The notes below the pieces were generated by a model that made no database searches, had not been told where the DNA came from, and saw only the letters and a program-made list of their open reading frames with translations. The position numbers and the translations under genes were made by a program. A DNA stretch of 64,000 nucleotides, taken from positions 4,452,501 through 4,516,500 of the forward strand of contig NZ_CP016353.1 of NCBI RefSeq assembly GCF_002240355.1. Direction: 5' to 3'. This stretch comes from Prauserella marina (GTDB taxonomy: Bacteria > Actinomycetota > Actinomycetes > Mycobacteriales > Pseudonocardiaceae). Below are positions 1-9,467 of this stretch, piece by piece. Every line of letters begins with the position of its first letter. Position 1 is the first letter of the stretch.

Positions 1-3000
1 GTCGCGCGCTTCCGGCACCGACAGCGACAACTCGGGCGGAACGGGAAGCCCCATGCTCCGGAAGAGATCGACGGCGTCGGCGGCGGGCATCTCCTCGATC
101 GCCCCGTCCGGTACGTCGACGGTGACCTGAACCGGATCGAACGTTCCGGTGCTGAACATGTTGCGCAGATTCATGTCCGCTTGGAAGGCGTAGCGGACGT
201 CGGTCACCACGAACGCCGTCGGCCCGGTGTACTCACTGGTTTGTTTACCGCCTGGGGTCAGGTCGTTCGTTTCCGTCGTCCCCTTTTTCCAGCCACCGCC
301 GACGATGCCGCGCAGCGCGGCGCCGACCCTGCCCTCGCGCTGGGGCATGGCGTTGGCGCTCACCCCGAGGTCGACGCCGAACCCGTTGCTCTTCGTCGAG
401 CCGATCACGCTGTCACCGGCCTGGTTGCGCCGCAGGGTGCCCTCGGGCCGCACGGAAACCACCCTCGGCGAATAGAACGTGGCCGAGCCCTTCAGTTCGC
501 CGTTGAAATCGGTCAGCCTTCCCGGCTGGGACATCGTTCCCGTCGTGTGCTGCTGCCCGCTGAACCCCTGCGTCGCGGTGCCCCTGCTGCCGACCTGCCC
601 GATGAATTCGCTCACCGCGTCGCCCGGTGTGCTGCCCGGGGCGGTCAGCGCGGATTCCTTGTACCGGTAGGTCGTGGTGCCGTCCTGCCTGGCTTCGACG
701 AACTCGCGTTGTCCCGGCGAGGACCAGTTGCCGCTGTAGGCAGGCGGGGTGCGGGTGACCTGGCCTGGCCCTTCCTCCGGTGTGATGCGTTTGGCGAGGG
801 CGATCTTGACGGCCTCGGTGGTGTCCGGGGTGATCCGCAGGTGCTCCAGCGTGCCGAACTCGCTTGCCCTGCCGGGGCTCACCTTGCTGTCCGGCGCCAG
901 TTCGGGCGGCGTGCCGAGATAGATGCCCGAGCGCATCCCGCTCGGTGGAACGGGTTTGGTCGACCATGCCAGCTTGTCGGCCGGCGCCGACACGGTGATC
1001 GCGCCCTCGACCCTGCCGGTGTGGACGTGGCGGGAAGCCGTCCCCTCGGTGAAGGCGCTGTCGATCTCGGCCTTGCCGGGGTGCGTGATCCGGTCGGCGG
1101 CGTCACCGCCGAACAGCATCCGGCCACCGAGGAAGAACCGGCGTGCCCAGCCCGGTGTCCTCCTCGAACTCTGCACCACGACGAAGTCGAGCGCGCCCTC
1201 GTAGTCCCTGATGTCGCCGTCGTACTTGCCCGCCCTGCCGTCCTTCCCGGTGTAGCCGGACTTGTTGGAGGTGCCGAATTCCCAGCCGAACGTGAGCCCC
1301 GCCCTCGGCGCGCCGGAGGAGATGGTGGGGCCGCCCTGGTAAGGCTGTGGATTGCCCGCTTCCGGTGTCGTTTTCGGAGCGTCCGGATCCGGGGTGTCCT
1401 TGCCCGTTGGCTGGAAAGCACCGCCGATGCCGCCCTGGAAGGTGCGTTTCCCGTCGTAGGTGCGGCGGAACTGCTCGGCGTTGCCGTCCTCCGTGCCCAT
1501 GCCCGTCTTGCCGGAAGGCGATGTCGTCTCCGGTGCGACCGGCTTCGCGTAGACGACGGCGGTGTGGATACGGCCGTCGCGGTGCCAGCTGAGCTGATCG
1601 CCACCGTGCAGGGCGTTGTAGATCGCCTCCCGCGCACCGGATTCCGAGCCGAACCTGTTCGTGACGGCCTCGTGGCCCCCTGGGTCCGGTTCCCTGCTCG
1701 TGCTCTCGGTCTTCACGAGCTTGTTCGAGAGGAAATCGATGATCGCGCCGGACTTGACCTCGCTGATGCTGTCCCTTCCGAAGCGGTATGGCTGACCGTG
1801 ATCGGTGTTGGCCTTGGCGCCGTCGAGATGGAGCGGTACCGGAAGGCCGAGCGAGCGGGCGAGGGACACCGGCACCCGCACACTGCTGGACACGTTGCCC
1901 GTTACCGCATCGTCCCCTTCCCCGATCCGCATTTCCCGGTCCACCGTGTACACCAGCTCGGTGTCGTTGCCCGTGCGGCTCGTCGACTTCTCGTTCGCCG
2001 GGTTGGTCCCGTCGGTGACCCCGGTGGTGAAGTCGGTGAACAGACCGGCGAACCAGCCCTTGAGTCCGCCGTAGAGCCCCGCGCCGAAGATCGCGTCGCT
2101 GCCTCGTGTAACCGATGAACTGTTGCCGTGGCTCGTGCTCGTGGTGTGGTCGACGGCGGTGGTGCCGACGTAGGTGATCGAGGGATTGCCTTCCGGCGTG
2201 ATGGTGACCTCGTCGCCGTTGAAGGAAACCGTGGCAGGCGGCGGATTCTCGGCCGGGGCGAGCAGCTGGGCGGTGAGTTGTTTCGAGGCTTCGCCCGACG
2301 TCCCGAGCTTGTCGACGAACGCGATCGGCACCGGCACCGGCGCGGGCGTGAGCTCGCCGCCGAACACGCTGTTCGGCACGGGACCGGCGGGGGTGGTGCC
2401 CGGAGTGATGTCGGGCAGCCGCAGACCGGCGTCGACCGCGGCCACCTTGGGCACCGCGCCCGGCACCGTCGCGGTGATGGAGATGGTCGTCGGGACGTGA
2501 CTGCTCTGCTCGGTGCTGCTGCTCGTACTCGAACCGGTGGTCGAGTCGAACTTCTGCGACCGCTTCAGCTGTGCGCCCGCGTAGACCATCGGCCGCATCG
2601 CGCCACCGACGGCGTCGAACGGCGAGACGAACATCAGCGGGATGCGCACCGGAACGCTCGACGTCGTCGACTCGTTCAACGGCGTCGAGAATTCCTCGGC
2701 CGTCTCTTTCTTGACCGAGGACGGTTGCCCGTGCCTCGGCGCGGTCGTGGTGTCGCTCGGCCGGTGCAGATCGGCCTGCACGGCGATCTCGGTCGTGCCG
2801 CCGTCCGGCCCGGTGATGCCGAGCCTTCCCTCGTTGAGGGCGTCGGCAAGACCTTCGGTTCCCAGTTCGCCCAGCCGCGTGGAGACGGCGTCGCGGTCAT
2901 GCCCCGTCAACTCGGCGATGGCCTCGGCCAGCGCGTCCAGCGAGCCGAGCGTTTCGATGGTGATCCGCGAGTGCGGGGGAAGGCCGGAAAGCACGGTGAG

Positions 3001-6000
3001 GCCGCGCTCGACCTTGCCCTGTTTGGCCGCATCCTCCGCGCTGTCCTTGGCCCGCTTTCCTTCTTGTTCGGCGGTGTTCGCCGCGTCCCCGTGCGTGTTC
3101 GACCGGGACTCGACGGCACCGATGTCGGTCAGTGTCCGGCCGAGGCCGCCGATGCTGCCGTCGAGCGCGCGCCGCGCGGTGTCGTGCCGGTCGCGTGGCC
3201 CGGTGTCGGCGGTGAGTTCGTCCGCCCTCGTCTGCGCCAGCCGCCGGTCCGTCTCGGCCTGGTCACGTTCACCGGACACCCGGTCGCGGTCCTCGCGCAG
3301 GGTCTGCCGTTCCGTCTGAAGGTCCTGCCGCTCGGTCTCCGTCCGCTGATCCGGTCGCGCGTCATCGCGTGGTGGCAGGGCGTTCAGCCGTTCATCGATC
3401 GCCCCAAGGCGCCGGTCGATGCCGCCGAGTTCTTCGGTGCGCAGATCGCGCCGGCTCGCGAACTCGGTGGCTTCCCCTGTGGCGCGGTCGATCCGCGCGT
3501 TGTGGGCATCGAGCTCGGCCAGGGTGGTGTTCACGTCGACGGTGGCGGTTCTGACCTCCGTCAGCGAGGTCGCCGCGTCGCCAGCGAGTCCGTTCGCGAC
3601 CGGCCGGTTGACCGCCGCCGCTTCGAGTTCCCTCGCGGCGGTCTCGACGGCGCCGCGCGCGTCGGCGAGTGCCCTGGTGGCATTGTCGTTCGCCGTCACG
3701 GCGGCGTCGGTGGACGCCTTGATCACGGCGGCGTCGGCCCGGACCTGGTCCAGCGCCTGCCCCGCGGTACGGGCGGCGGCCTCGGCAGCCGCCTGCTGAT
3801 CGCCGAGGACGTTCAGTTGCTGCTGCGCGGTCTTGAGCTGCCGCAGCACGTCGGCCCTGTGCCGGACCTCGGCGTCCAGCCGGTCCTGGTTTCCCGTCGC
3901 CGAGGCGAGATCGGCTCGCGCGTCCTCCGCCGCCTCCTGAGCACGGATGATCCGCACGGCGAGGTCGGGGTTGTTCCTCGCGAACTCCTCGCGGGCCCTC
4001 GATCGCAGGTCCTCCTGCGCGGCGAGTTCGTCGAACCGGGTCTGAGCCTGCCGCACCCGCTGGTCGGCGCGGTCCTGCGCTTCCTGGGTACCGATCACCG
4101 CGCCTTCGGCGTCCCTCACCGACCGTTCCACCGAATGCAGGTGCTGCTGGGCGGCCTGGTGGGAGTTCCACGCCTTTCCGTACGCGGCCTCGACGTTGTC
4201 CCTGGCTCGGTTCACGTCGGCGACGGTGCGCTCCGCGTCGCGAACGGGATTGGTTTCCCTTTCGCGCGACGGCGTCTCGATGGGCGCGCCGACGGCATCG
4301 GTGTGGAAGCCGCCGACGTTCTGGTGCCGCGCACCGAGGTCGGGAAGCAGGATCGTGCCGTGTTCGAAGCCGAGCCGCACCGAATCCGCGATCGCACCGT
4401 AGGGGCCGTCGATGTGGAACCGGTAGGCGAGCACGTCGGTGATCCGGTTGATCAGCCCTGGATCGGAGAAGACGGTGTCGTGATTGTTGGCCACGTTGTT
4501 CTCGGCCCATTCCCTTGCCGCGGCTCGACTGTCGGCGTCGACGTCGTCGAGCAGACGCCTCGCCGCTTCGGCCTTGTTCTCCCACGACGGCACCAAAGTG
4601 TCCACTGTGGAGTTCGGATTGGCAAGATTGTCCGTGAATCCAGCGCGCTCGTCCGGGGTGAGGCTGCTGAACCAGTCCTGGAAGTCCCTTCGCCCACCGG
4701 GATCGAGCCACATGTTGAGAAAATCGAAGTTGCCCTGAGCGACCGGCGGCAGCGAATCGTGCCACTGCCGGAACTCCTCTCGTCCGGTCGCCTCGTTGCT
4801 GTAGTTGCGCAGGATGTCCTGGTACTCCAGCATCATGTTGCCCGCGTCGGCAAGCGATTCGGGGAAGTTCACCGCGAGCCACGGCGGGAAGATCGCGTGG
4901 TCCTCGGTGACCATCACCTTGGTCTCGCCATCACCGAGCGGGCCCTCGTAGGCATCGGGATGCGGTCGTGCCTGGCTCAGGTCCTGCTCGTTGAACCCGT
5001 CTTCGGCTCCGGCGAGCGTCAGCCAGTCCCGCAGCGGCAGCACGCCGTGGTTCATCGCGGGGTCGAGCACGACCCACTCGGGACCGTTGCCGTTCTGCGG
5101 ATCGACGCTGATGAGCGGCGCTACGTGATAGCTCCAGTTGATCGGCTGTGGCATGGTGCTCGTGGCGCCGAGCGCGAAGTTCGACTGCGTCCACAGGCCG
5201 GGAAAGCCGCGCCCGACGAACACCTTCCGGACGTCGGCTCCCCAGTCCTTGAGCATCTCGGACCAGAGATGGGCGCGGATGTAGCACCCGTCCTCGGGAT
5301 GCTGGCTGGGGATCGGCAACCGGCCGTCGACCGGATGGTTGAACGTCGAGTTCGCCAGCCGCTGGTAGTAGTCCTGCGCCATCGGCAGGCTCGTACCCGG
5401 CAACGGATCGATGTCCACCTGGTTCAGGTCGATGAATTCGCGGAAGGTCGTTTCGAGCGCCGGATCCCGGTCACTCACCGGCTTGACGATGGCGTTCACT
5501 CTGCCGACGTCGGGCAGAACGGCGTCGGAGAACCGCTCGTTCGTCTGCTGTTGCACGTCGAGCAGCCGCACGTCACCGAGATGGTTCACGACCAGCCACG
5601 AGTGCCCCGGCCCGCGCGCGCCCGGCGGGGGAAACGCGACGACGACAGCGGCCGAACCGTGCCCTCCCTTCGTGACCCGGTCGGCGACCTCGGTGAAGGA
5701 ATCCCTGCCGAGGCCGGTCTGCTCCCATGGGCTGTCGAGCCGTTCGGCCGCCCACGTCGTGGCGCCCCTCGGCGGGCCGCCCGGCAGGCTGCCCGCGACC
5801 TCCGGCCTGCCATCCCAGGTCAGGAACCCGGCGACGCTGCAAGCGAGGCAGTCGGCGAAATTCTGGTCGGGCCGCTCGCCACGCACCAGACCGACCCAGC
5901 GTGCCGGGTCGACGTACGACTGCCCCGGCGCCACGGCCTCCCGCAACGCCGCGGTGTCCTTGGCAGACCCGGGATTCAACGTCGCGGGGCGCTCCCGCAC

Positions 6001-8550
6001 GCCAGGCGGTTCGAAGAACGTCGACGGCCCGTCCCCGGACTCGAACGTGTCCCTCGACCGCTTTCCCGATCCCGGGTTCGGGTTCGGGTTCGGGTTCGGG
6101 TTTGCCGCGGGCGTGGACGCGGGCGGCGCGGGGGTCGACGACTGTCCCTGCTGGAACGGAGCGCCCACCGAATCGGTGTGGAAGCGGGGTTCTCCGGCGA
6201 CAGCTGCCGTGACTTCCTTCGAATCCCGGGACGGCGCCGACGTGTCCGGCATGGCCGGTACCTCGGTGGTGGAGGTTGTGCGCGGCTTGCTCTGCTTCGT
6301 GTTCTCCGCGACCGGTTTGCCTTCCGTGGTGCTCGGCGGCTTGGTCGAGGGCGCCGGGCTGGTCGCCGGGCTCGCTGGGTTGGTCGCCGGGCTCGCTGAG
6401 TTGGTCGCCGGGCTTGCGGCCGGGTTGTGCTGTGTTTGCGTCGCCGGTGGCGCGACGGGAGGCGCGGTCCGATGGTCCTGCCCGCCGGTGACCTGCTCGT
6501 TCCTGGACGGCGGCGCCTGCTGGGTCTCGGCCTGCGACGGCGCGATCTGCGAGGGCGGCTGGGATTCCGGCACTGACGGCGACGGAGTGGTATTCGGCCC
6601 CTGCTGAGCGGGCGGGGCAACGGGGTTGTGGTTCTGGCCATTGTCCTGCGGTGCCGGGCGCACGGTGTCGTCACGGCCCTGCGGTACCGCATTCGGGTTC
6701 GGGTTGTCCTGGTTGCTGTGGTTGCTGTGGTTGCTGTGGTTGTCCTGGTTTCCTGTCGGCGGTGCCTGCTGCTCGCCGGGCGGGTTCTGGCGCGCCTCAG
6801 GGGCCGGCTGGCCGGTTTCAGTGGTGACGGGGGTGTCGTGGCTGCCGCCGGGATGGGCGAGCGGCGATTGGTGCTGACCGTTGTCGCTCGCGCCGGGTAC
6901 CGGGCCGTGACCTTCCGGAACCGATGGTGGCGGAGCTTGCCGCTCGTTCGCATCAGGGATGACGACGCCGTCCTGCCCCGTCGGCGAGGTGACCCCGGGG
7001 CCTCCCTGCCCCGCCGCAGGGACCTGTTCGCCGACGGGAGGAGTGACCACCTGCTCCGGATTGTTCTGTGAGACGACCGGAGGCACGGTCGAGGGCGTTG
7101 TCTGATTGTTCCCGGCCTGATTGTTCGCTGCCGGGTTGTTCCTGGTCTCGTTGTTCCCGGTCTCGTTGTTCGCTGCCGGGTTGTCGAAGGCGCCGCCCGG
7201 CTCCCCGCCGCGCGAGGGGTTCGGACCGGGCCGGAAGTCGTTGGTTTCGCCGACGGATTCGGCGGAGCCGTTACTCCCCGGGCCGTTGCCAAAAGCATTG
7301 TCGCCCGGGCCGTTGTTACCGGAAGCGTTGTTGCCCGGCCCGTTGTTGCCTGAGTTCCCGGAAGGACTGTTTCCTGGCCCGTTACCGTCTGAACCGCGAT
7401 CCCCGGACCCGTTGTTGCCGGAGCCGCCGTTTCGAGAGCCGTTGTCACCGGAAGCGTTGTTCCCAGAGCCGTTCCCAGCTCCGTTGCCAGTCCCATTGCC
7501 AGAGCCGTTGCCAGCTCCATTCCCAGTCCCGTTCCCTGGACCGTTGCCACCGGAACCGGGCTGGTCCGGAGAACCCGAACCGCCCGACCCTCCGGAACCA
7601 CCGGAGCCGCCAGCGCCGCCAGCGCCGCCGCCGAGGTACTTCTCCAGCAGGCCACCCAGCGCGCCACCGCCGACCCCGGCCAGTCCCGAGAACGCACCCG
7701 CTGTCGCCGCGTAGGGGTTCAGCTCGAACTCACCTTCGGTGGCGTACTTGTAGAGCGCTTCGGTGAATACCTCGTGGAACGACTCAGTGCCGATTTCGGT
7801 GATGTTGTTCAGCGCGCCCTTGGCCCAGTCGTCGCCGAAGCGTTTGGCGAAGGCCGTGTTGAGCATCTTGTTGAGGCCGCTGCCGACGATCGCGCCGAGA
7901 CCACCGGCGAGCGGGGCCAGCGCGGCACCCATCGCGCCGACGGCCGCCGCGTTCTTGGTGTGGTCGGTGTTCCATTCGTCCCTCGTGCCCATCCCGTACT
8001 GGGTGACCTGGGCCGCGACGTCGACGAGCAACTGGAAGGCGATGCTGTAGACGGCGAGCTTGACGATCTCGGTGATGACCTTGCGCAGCACCGTGTTGAC
8101 GAAGAACCGCACGATGGGGATGCGGGCGGCCAGCCAGGACATCGAAGCGCCACCGGTGAACGGTGCGAGTTTGATCGCGAGCGCGATCTCGACAAGCAGG
8201 GCGATCAGCGAGTTGATGATGACGAGCTTCATGTACTCGACGTCGAGCGCGAGGTCGACCAGATAGTCGCCGAGTCCATGGAACAGTTCCGCGGCCGCGT
8301 CGATGATCCGGTCGCCCTCGATGAACGGGCTCACCCGCTCGATGAAGGCGCGCGCCGCCTCACCCTCGAAGTTCGACCTGATGCCGTCGACGGCCCCGCG
8401 CAGACCCACCGCCAGGTTGGCGAGGTCCTGCGCGGAGCCCTGCCACTCCTCCGCGAGCGCGCGAAGCTTGTCCTCGTTGGCGTCCGGCCACTCCTCGCCG
8501 GTGAGCACCTGGAACAGCTTCGCCACTTCGGGGCTGACCATCATCGCCAT
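1..8550 (-). CDS. giant CpnT-like ESX-associated polymorphic toxin with two deamidase domains (3' end outside window)
   Basis: The frame is open for 2850 codons and leaves the window without a stop. Residues 1 to about 310 resemble the WXG100-like N-terminal domain of CpnT, with hydrophobic helices near 150-260. Residues 310-830 are Gly/Asn/Pro/Gln-rich linker. A papain-fold Tox-PL deamidase follows, with C901-x-x-C904, H983 in a GHSWLVVN context and D998. A protein-glutaminase-like domain comes next, with C1089 (DGCYIRAH), H1142 (WSYHV) and D1163 (VVLDP). A motif FHTD-x-VGAP occurs at 790 and again at 1415, bracketing both enzymes. Residues 1425-1890 are charged and predicted coiled coil, and beyond 1950 the sequence is Ser/Thr/Gly-rich and probably beta-structured. 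The start ATG lies 9 bp after the stop of the preceding WXG100-like gene. Secretion by the adjacent ESX system and deamidation of target glutamines are inferred from these families; the target is unknown. Confidence 0.85.
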   Translation of the reverse strand, partial: MAMMVSPEVAKLFQVLTGEEWPDANEDKLRALAEEWQGSAQDLANLAVGLRGAVDGIRSNFEGEAARAFIERVSPFIEGDRIIDAAAELFHGLGDYLVDLALDVEYMKLVIINSLIALLVEIALAIKLAPFTGGASMSWLAARIPIVRFFVNTVLRKVITEIVKLAVYSIAFQLLVDVAAQVTQYGMGTRDEWNTDHTKNAAAVGAMGAALAPLAGGLGAIVGSGLNKMLNTAFAKRFGDDWAKGALNNITEIGTESFHEVFTEALYKYATEGEFELNPYAATAGAFSGLAGVGGGALGGLLEKYLGGGAGGAGGSGGSGGSGGSGSPDQPGSGGNGPGNGTGNGAGNGSGNGTGNGAGNGSGNNASGDNGSRNGGSGNNGSGDRGSDGNGPGNSPSGNSGNNGPGNNASGNNGPGDNAFGNGPGSNGSAESVGETNDFRPGPNPSRGGEPGGAFDNPAANNETGNNETRNNPAANNQAGNNQTTPSTVPPVVSQNNPEQVVTPPVGEQVPAAGQGGPGVTSPTGQDGVVIPDANERQAPPPSVPEGHGPVPGASDNGQHQSPLAHPGGSHDTPVTTETGQPAPEARQNPPGEQQAPPTGNQDNHSNHSNHSNQDNPNPNAVPQGRDDTVRPAPQDNGQNHNPVAPPAQQGPNTTPSPSVPESQPPSQIAPSQAETQQAPPSRNEQVTGGQDHRTAPPVAPPATQTQHNPAASPATNSASPATNPASPATSPAPSTKPPSTTEGKPVAENTKQSKPRTTSTTEVPAMPDTSAPSRDSKEVTAAVAGEPRFHTDSVGAPFQQGQSSTPAPPASTPAANPNPNPNPNPGSGKRSRDTFESGDGPSTFFEPPGVRERPATLNPGSAKDTAALREAVAPGQSYVDPARWVGLVRGERPDQNFADCLACSVAGFLTWDGRPEVAGSLPGGPPRGATTWAAERLDSPWEQTGLGRDSFTEVADRVTKGGHGSAAVVVAFPPPGARGPGHSWLVVNHLGDVRLLDVQQQTNERFSDAVLPDVGRVNAIVKPVSDRDPALETTFREFIDLNQVDIDPLPGTSLPMAQDYYQRLANSTFNHPVDGRLPIPSQHPEDGCYIRAHLWSEMLKDWGADVRKVFVGRGFPGLWTQSNFALGATSTMPQPINWSYHVAPLISVDPQNGNGPEWVVLDPAMNHGVLPLRDWLTLAGAEDGFNEQDLSQARPHPDAYEGPLGDGETKVMVTEDHAIFPPWLAVNFPESLADAGNMMLEYQDILRNYSNEATGREEFRQWHDSLPPVAQGNFDFLNMWLDPGGRRDFQDWFSSLTPDERAGFTDNLANPNSTVDTLVPSWENKAEAARRLLDDVDADSRAAAREWAENNVANNHDTVFSDPGLINRITDVLAYRFHIDGPYGAIADSVRLGFEHGTILLPDLGARHQNVGGFHTDAVGAPIETPSRERETNPVRDAERTVADVNRARDNVEAAYGKAWNSHQAAQQHLHSVERSVRDAEGAVIGTQEAQDRADQRVRQAQTRFDELAAQEDLRSRAREEFARNNPDLAVRIIRAQEAAEDARADLASATGNQDRLDAEVRHRADVLRQLKTAQQQLNVLGDQQAAAEAAARTAGQALDQVRADAAVIKASTDAAVTANDNATRALADARGAVETAARELEAAAVNRPVANGLAGDAATSLTEVRTATVDVNTTLAELDAHNARIDRATGEATEFASRRDLRTEELGGIDRRLGAIDERLNALPPRDDARPDQRTETERQDLQTERQTLREDRDRVSGERDQAETDRRLAQTRADELTADTGPRDRHDTARRALDGSIGGLGRTLTDIGAVESRSNTHGDAANTAEQEGKRAKDSAEDAAKQGKVERGLTVLSGLPPHSRITIETLGSLDALAEAIAELTGHDRDAVSTRLGELGTEGLADALNEGRLGITGPDGGTTEIAVQADLHRPSDTTTAPRHGQPSSVKKETAEEFSTPLNESTTSSVPVRIPLMFVSPFDAVGGAMRPMVYAGAQLKRSQKFDSTTGSSTSSSTEQSSHVPTTISITATVPGAVPKVAAVDAGLRLPDITPGTTPAGPVPNSVFGGELTPAPVPVPIAFVDKLGTSGEASKQLTAQLLAPAENPPPATVSFNGDEVTITPEGNPSITYVGTTAVDHTTSTSHGNSSSVTRGSDAIFGAGLYGGLKGWFAGLFTDFTTGVTDGTNPANEKSTSRTGNDTELVYTVDREMRIGEGDDAVTGNVSSSVRVPVSLARSLGLPVPLHLDGAKANTDHGQPYRFGRDSISEVKSGAIIDFLSNKLVKTESTSREPDPGGHEAVTNRFGSESGAREAIYNALHGGDQLSWHRDGRIHTAVVYAKPVAPETTSPSGKTGMGTEDGNAEQFRRTYDGKRTFQGGIGGAFQPTGKDTPDPDAPKTTPEAGNPQPYQGGPTISSGAPRAGLTFGWEFGTSNKSGYTGKDGRAGKYDGDIRDYEGALDFVVVQSSRRTPGWARRFFLGGRMLFGGDAADRITHPGKAEIDSAFTEGTASRHVHTGRVEGAITVSAPADKLAWSTKPVPPSGMRSGIYLGTPPELAPDSKVSPGRASEFGTLEHLRITPDTTEAVKIALAKRITPEEGPGQVTRTPPAYSGNWSSPGQREFVEARQDGTTTYRYKESALTAPGSTPGDAVSEFIGQVGSRGTATQGFSGQQHTTGTMSQPGRLTDFNGELKGSATFYSPRVVSVRPEGTLRRNQAGDSVIGSTKSNGFGVDLGVSANAMPQREGRVGAALRGIVGGGWKKGTTETNDLTPGGKQTSEYTGPTAFVVTDVRYAFQADMNLRNMFSTGTFDPVQVTVDVPDGAIEEMPAADAVDLFRSMGLPVPPELSLSVPEARD

Positions 8551-8559
8551 GTGGATCGC

Positions 8560-8871
8560 CTATTCGTGCGGGGTCGCGCCGTCGGCGTCGTCGTTGGCCC
8601 TTTCGAAGTTCTTGGCGACGAGCAACGTGCTCTCCGAAAGGCCACCGACCCCCTTTTCGAGCAGAGTGAGGAATTCGAGCGCCTTCCACTCCCCCGGCTT
8701 GTAGTTCTGGTCGAACTGCTCGCCCATCTCGCCGGTGCCGCCCGCGTCGCCGTAGCGCTCGGTCGCCGTCCGGACCCGCCGGGTGACGTTCCTTGCCAGG
8801 TCCGACCACTGGTCGAGGTTCAGCCCACCCTGGTTCAGGATGTTGACATCGACATACAGCCGGTCGCTCAT
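8560..8871 (-). CDS. small WXG100-like protein, partner of the giant toxin
   Basis: The product is 103 aa, helical and acidic, with the size and position of an ESX/WXG100-type partner, but it has no clear W-x-G turn. I chose the ATG at 8871 because it shares an ATGA overlap with the stop of the upstream gene, which implies translational coupling; a GTG three codons earlier is possible. The gene ends 9 bp before the giant CpnT-like gene, so the two are surely cotranscribed. By analogy with EsxE/EsxF-CpnT operons it may form the heterodimer needed for export, or act as chaperone or immunity protein. That role is inferred from position only. Confidence 0.75.
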   Translation of the reverse strand: MSDRLYVDVNILNQGGLNLDQWSDLARNVTRRVRTATERYGDAGGTGEMGEQFDQNYKPGEWKALEFLTLLEKGVGGLSESTLLVAKNFERANDDADGATPHE

Positions 8872-9263
8872 CGCCGCCACGTCCCCTCGTCCTTGAGCGC
8901 GTCGTCGAACATGGCCTCCAGGTCAGGTCCCGACTCGCGCAGCCGATCGAGGTCGAGGCCATCCGGAAGGAAACCCGCCATCGCCGCGCCGGTCGCGGCG
9001 GCCGCTTGATCCTGGGCTTCGGTGACCACCTCGACGATCTTCGCGCCGAGTTCCTTCGGAGCCATGTCCCGCCACCGTTTTCCGGTCAGCGCCAGCTCCG
9101 TGAGCTTGCCCTGACTGTCCACAGTGGCCTGTATCGCGCGGTCCTTCGACGTCGCGGTCGCCGTGACCTCACGGAGCTTGTCGAAGGCACCCGCCAGCTC
9201 CTCCTGTTTGGCGCGCATCTCGCGCATCGCCTCGTCGATCTGGTCGTGCAAGGGAGAAAACAT
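8868..9263 (-). CDS. YbaB/EbfC-like protein of ESX effector operon
   Basis: The product is 131 aa. Its N-terminal helix (MRAKQEELAGAF) and the following beta section with the pattern AIQATVDSQGKLTELAL match the YbaB/EbfC nucleoid-associated fold. Members of this family often sit in actinobacterial ESX effector operons, where they are thought to act as small adaptors or chaperones rather than global DNA-binding proteins. The start ATG is preceded by an AGGAG ribosome-binding site about 6 bp upstream. The gene overlaps the next gene by ATGA. DNA binding has not been shown and is not evident from sequence alone. Confidence 0.75.
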   Translation of the reverse strand: MFSPLHDQIDEAMREMRAKQEELAGAFDKLREVTATATSKDRAIQATVDSQGKLTELALTGKRWRDMAPKELGAKIVEVVTEAQDQAAAATGAAMAGFLPDGLDLDRLRESGPDLEAMFDDALKDEGTWRR

Positions 9264-9467
9264 GTCGGCTCCTAAGACTGTTTCGGGAGTAGTTTGGGGT
9301 CGGTGCGGGTGGCGGAACCTGAGGTGGGATCCTCGCTGCGGGATCGTCTCCTTATGTATTCCGATACACCACGTTGACGCTGTCCTCGCGAGGCAACCAC
9401 CTCAGAACCCGCCGCGGCGCCGGTTGCTTGCCCGCTCCAAGCGGCTCCGCCGCTTATCAAAGACGCA
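9264..9467. promoter_or_regulatory. 204-bp gap splitting ESX structural genes from the effector operon
   Basis: No gene is visible here. On the minus strand a short GC hairpin lies just after the upstream stop (arms AAGCGGC and GCCGCTT, 9439-9455, no T run). A 9-bp inverted repeat follows (CTGAGGTGG at 9319-9327, CCACCTCAG at 9397-9405), then a TGTAT-tccg-ATACA palindrome at 9355-9368. The gap probably contains a separate promoter for the YbaB-WXG-giant operon. I cannot assign -35 and -10 boxes with confidence. Confidence 0.45.
9439..9455 (-). terminator. candidate hairpin after the FG-repeat ESX protein gene
   Basis: Seven-base-pair arms AAGCGGC and GCCGCTT enclose a 3-nt loop, 13 bases past the stop of the upstream minus-strand gene. 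No U-tract follows, so intrinsic termination is uncertain; it may only attenuate or protect the transcript. Confidence 0.35.

Noticed and set aside
2128-6399. 1423-codon open frame on the plus strand, and similar long frames at 181-2118, 9516-12209 and 12243-14003
   Set aside because: They lie antisense to real ESX genes, have Arg/Gly/Val-rich nonsense composition and no family match; high GC keeps antisense frames open.
5976-7697. 573-codon minus-strand frame rich in Arg/Thr/Pro
   Set aside because: It is another frame of the low-complexity linker of the giant toxin gene, with unnatural composition.
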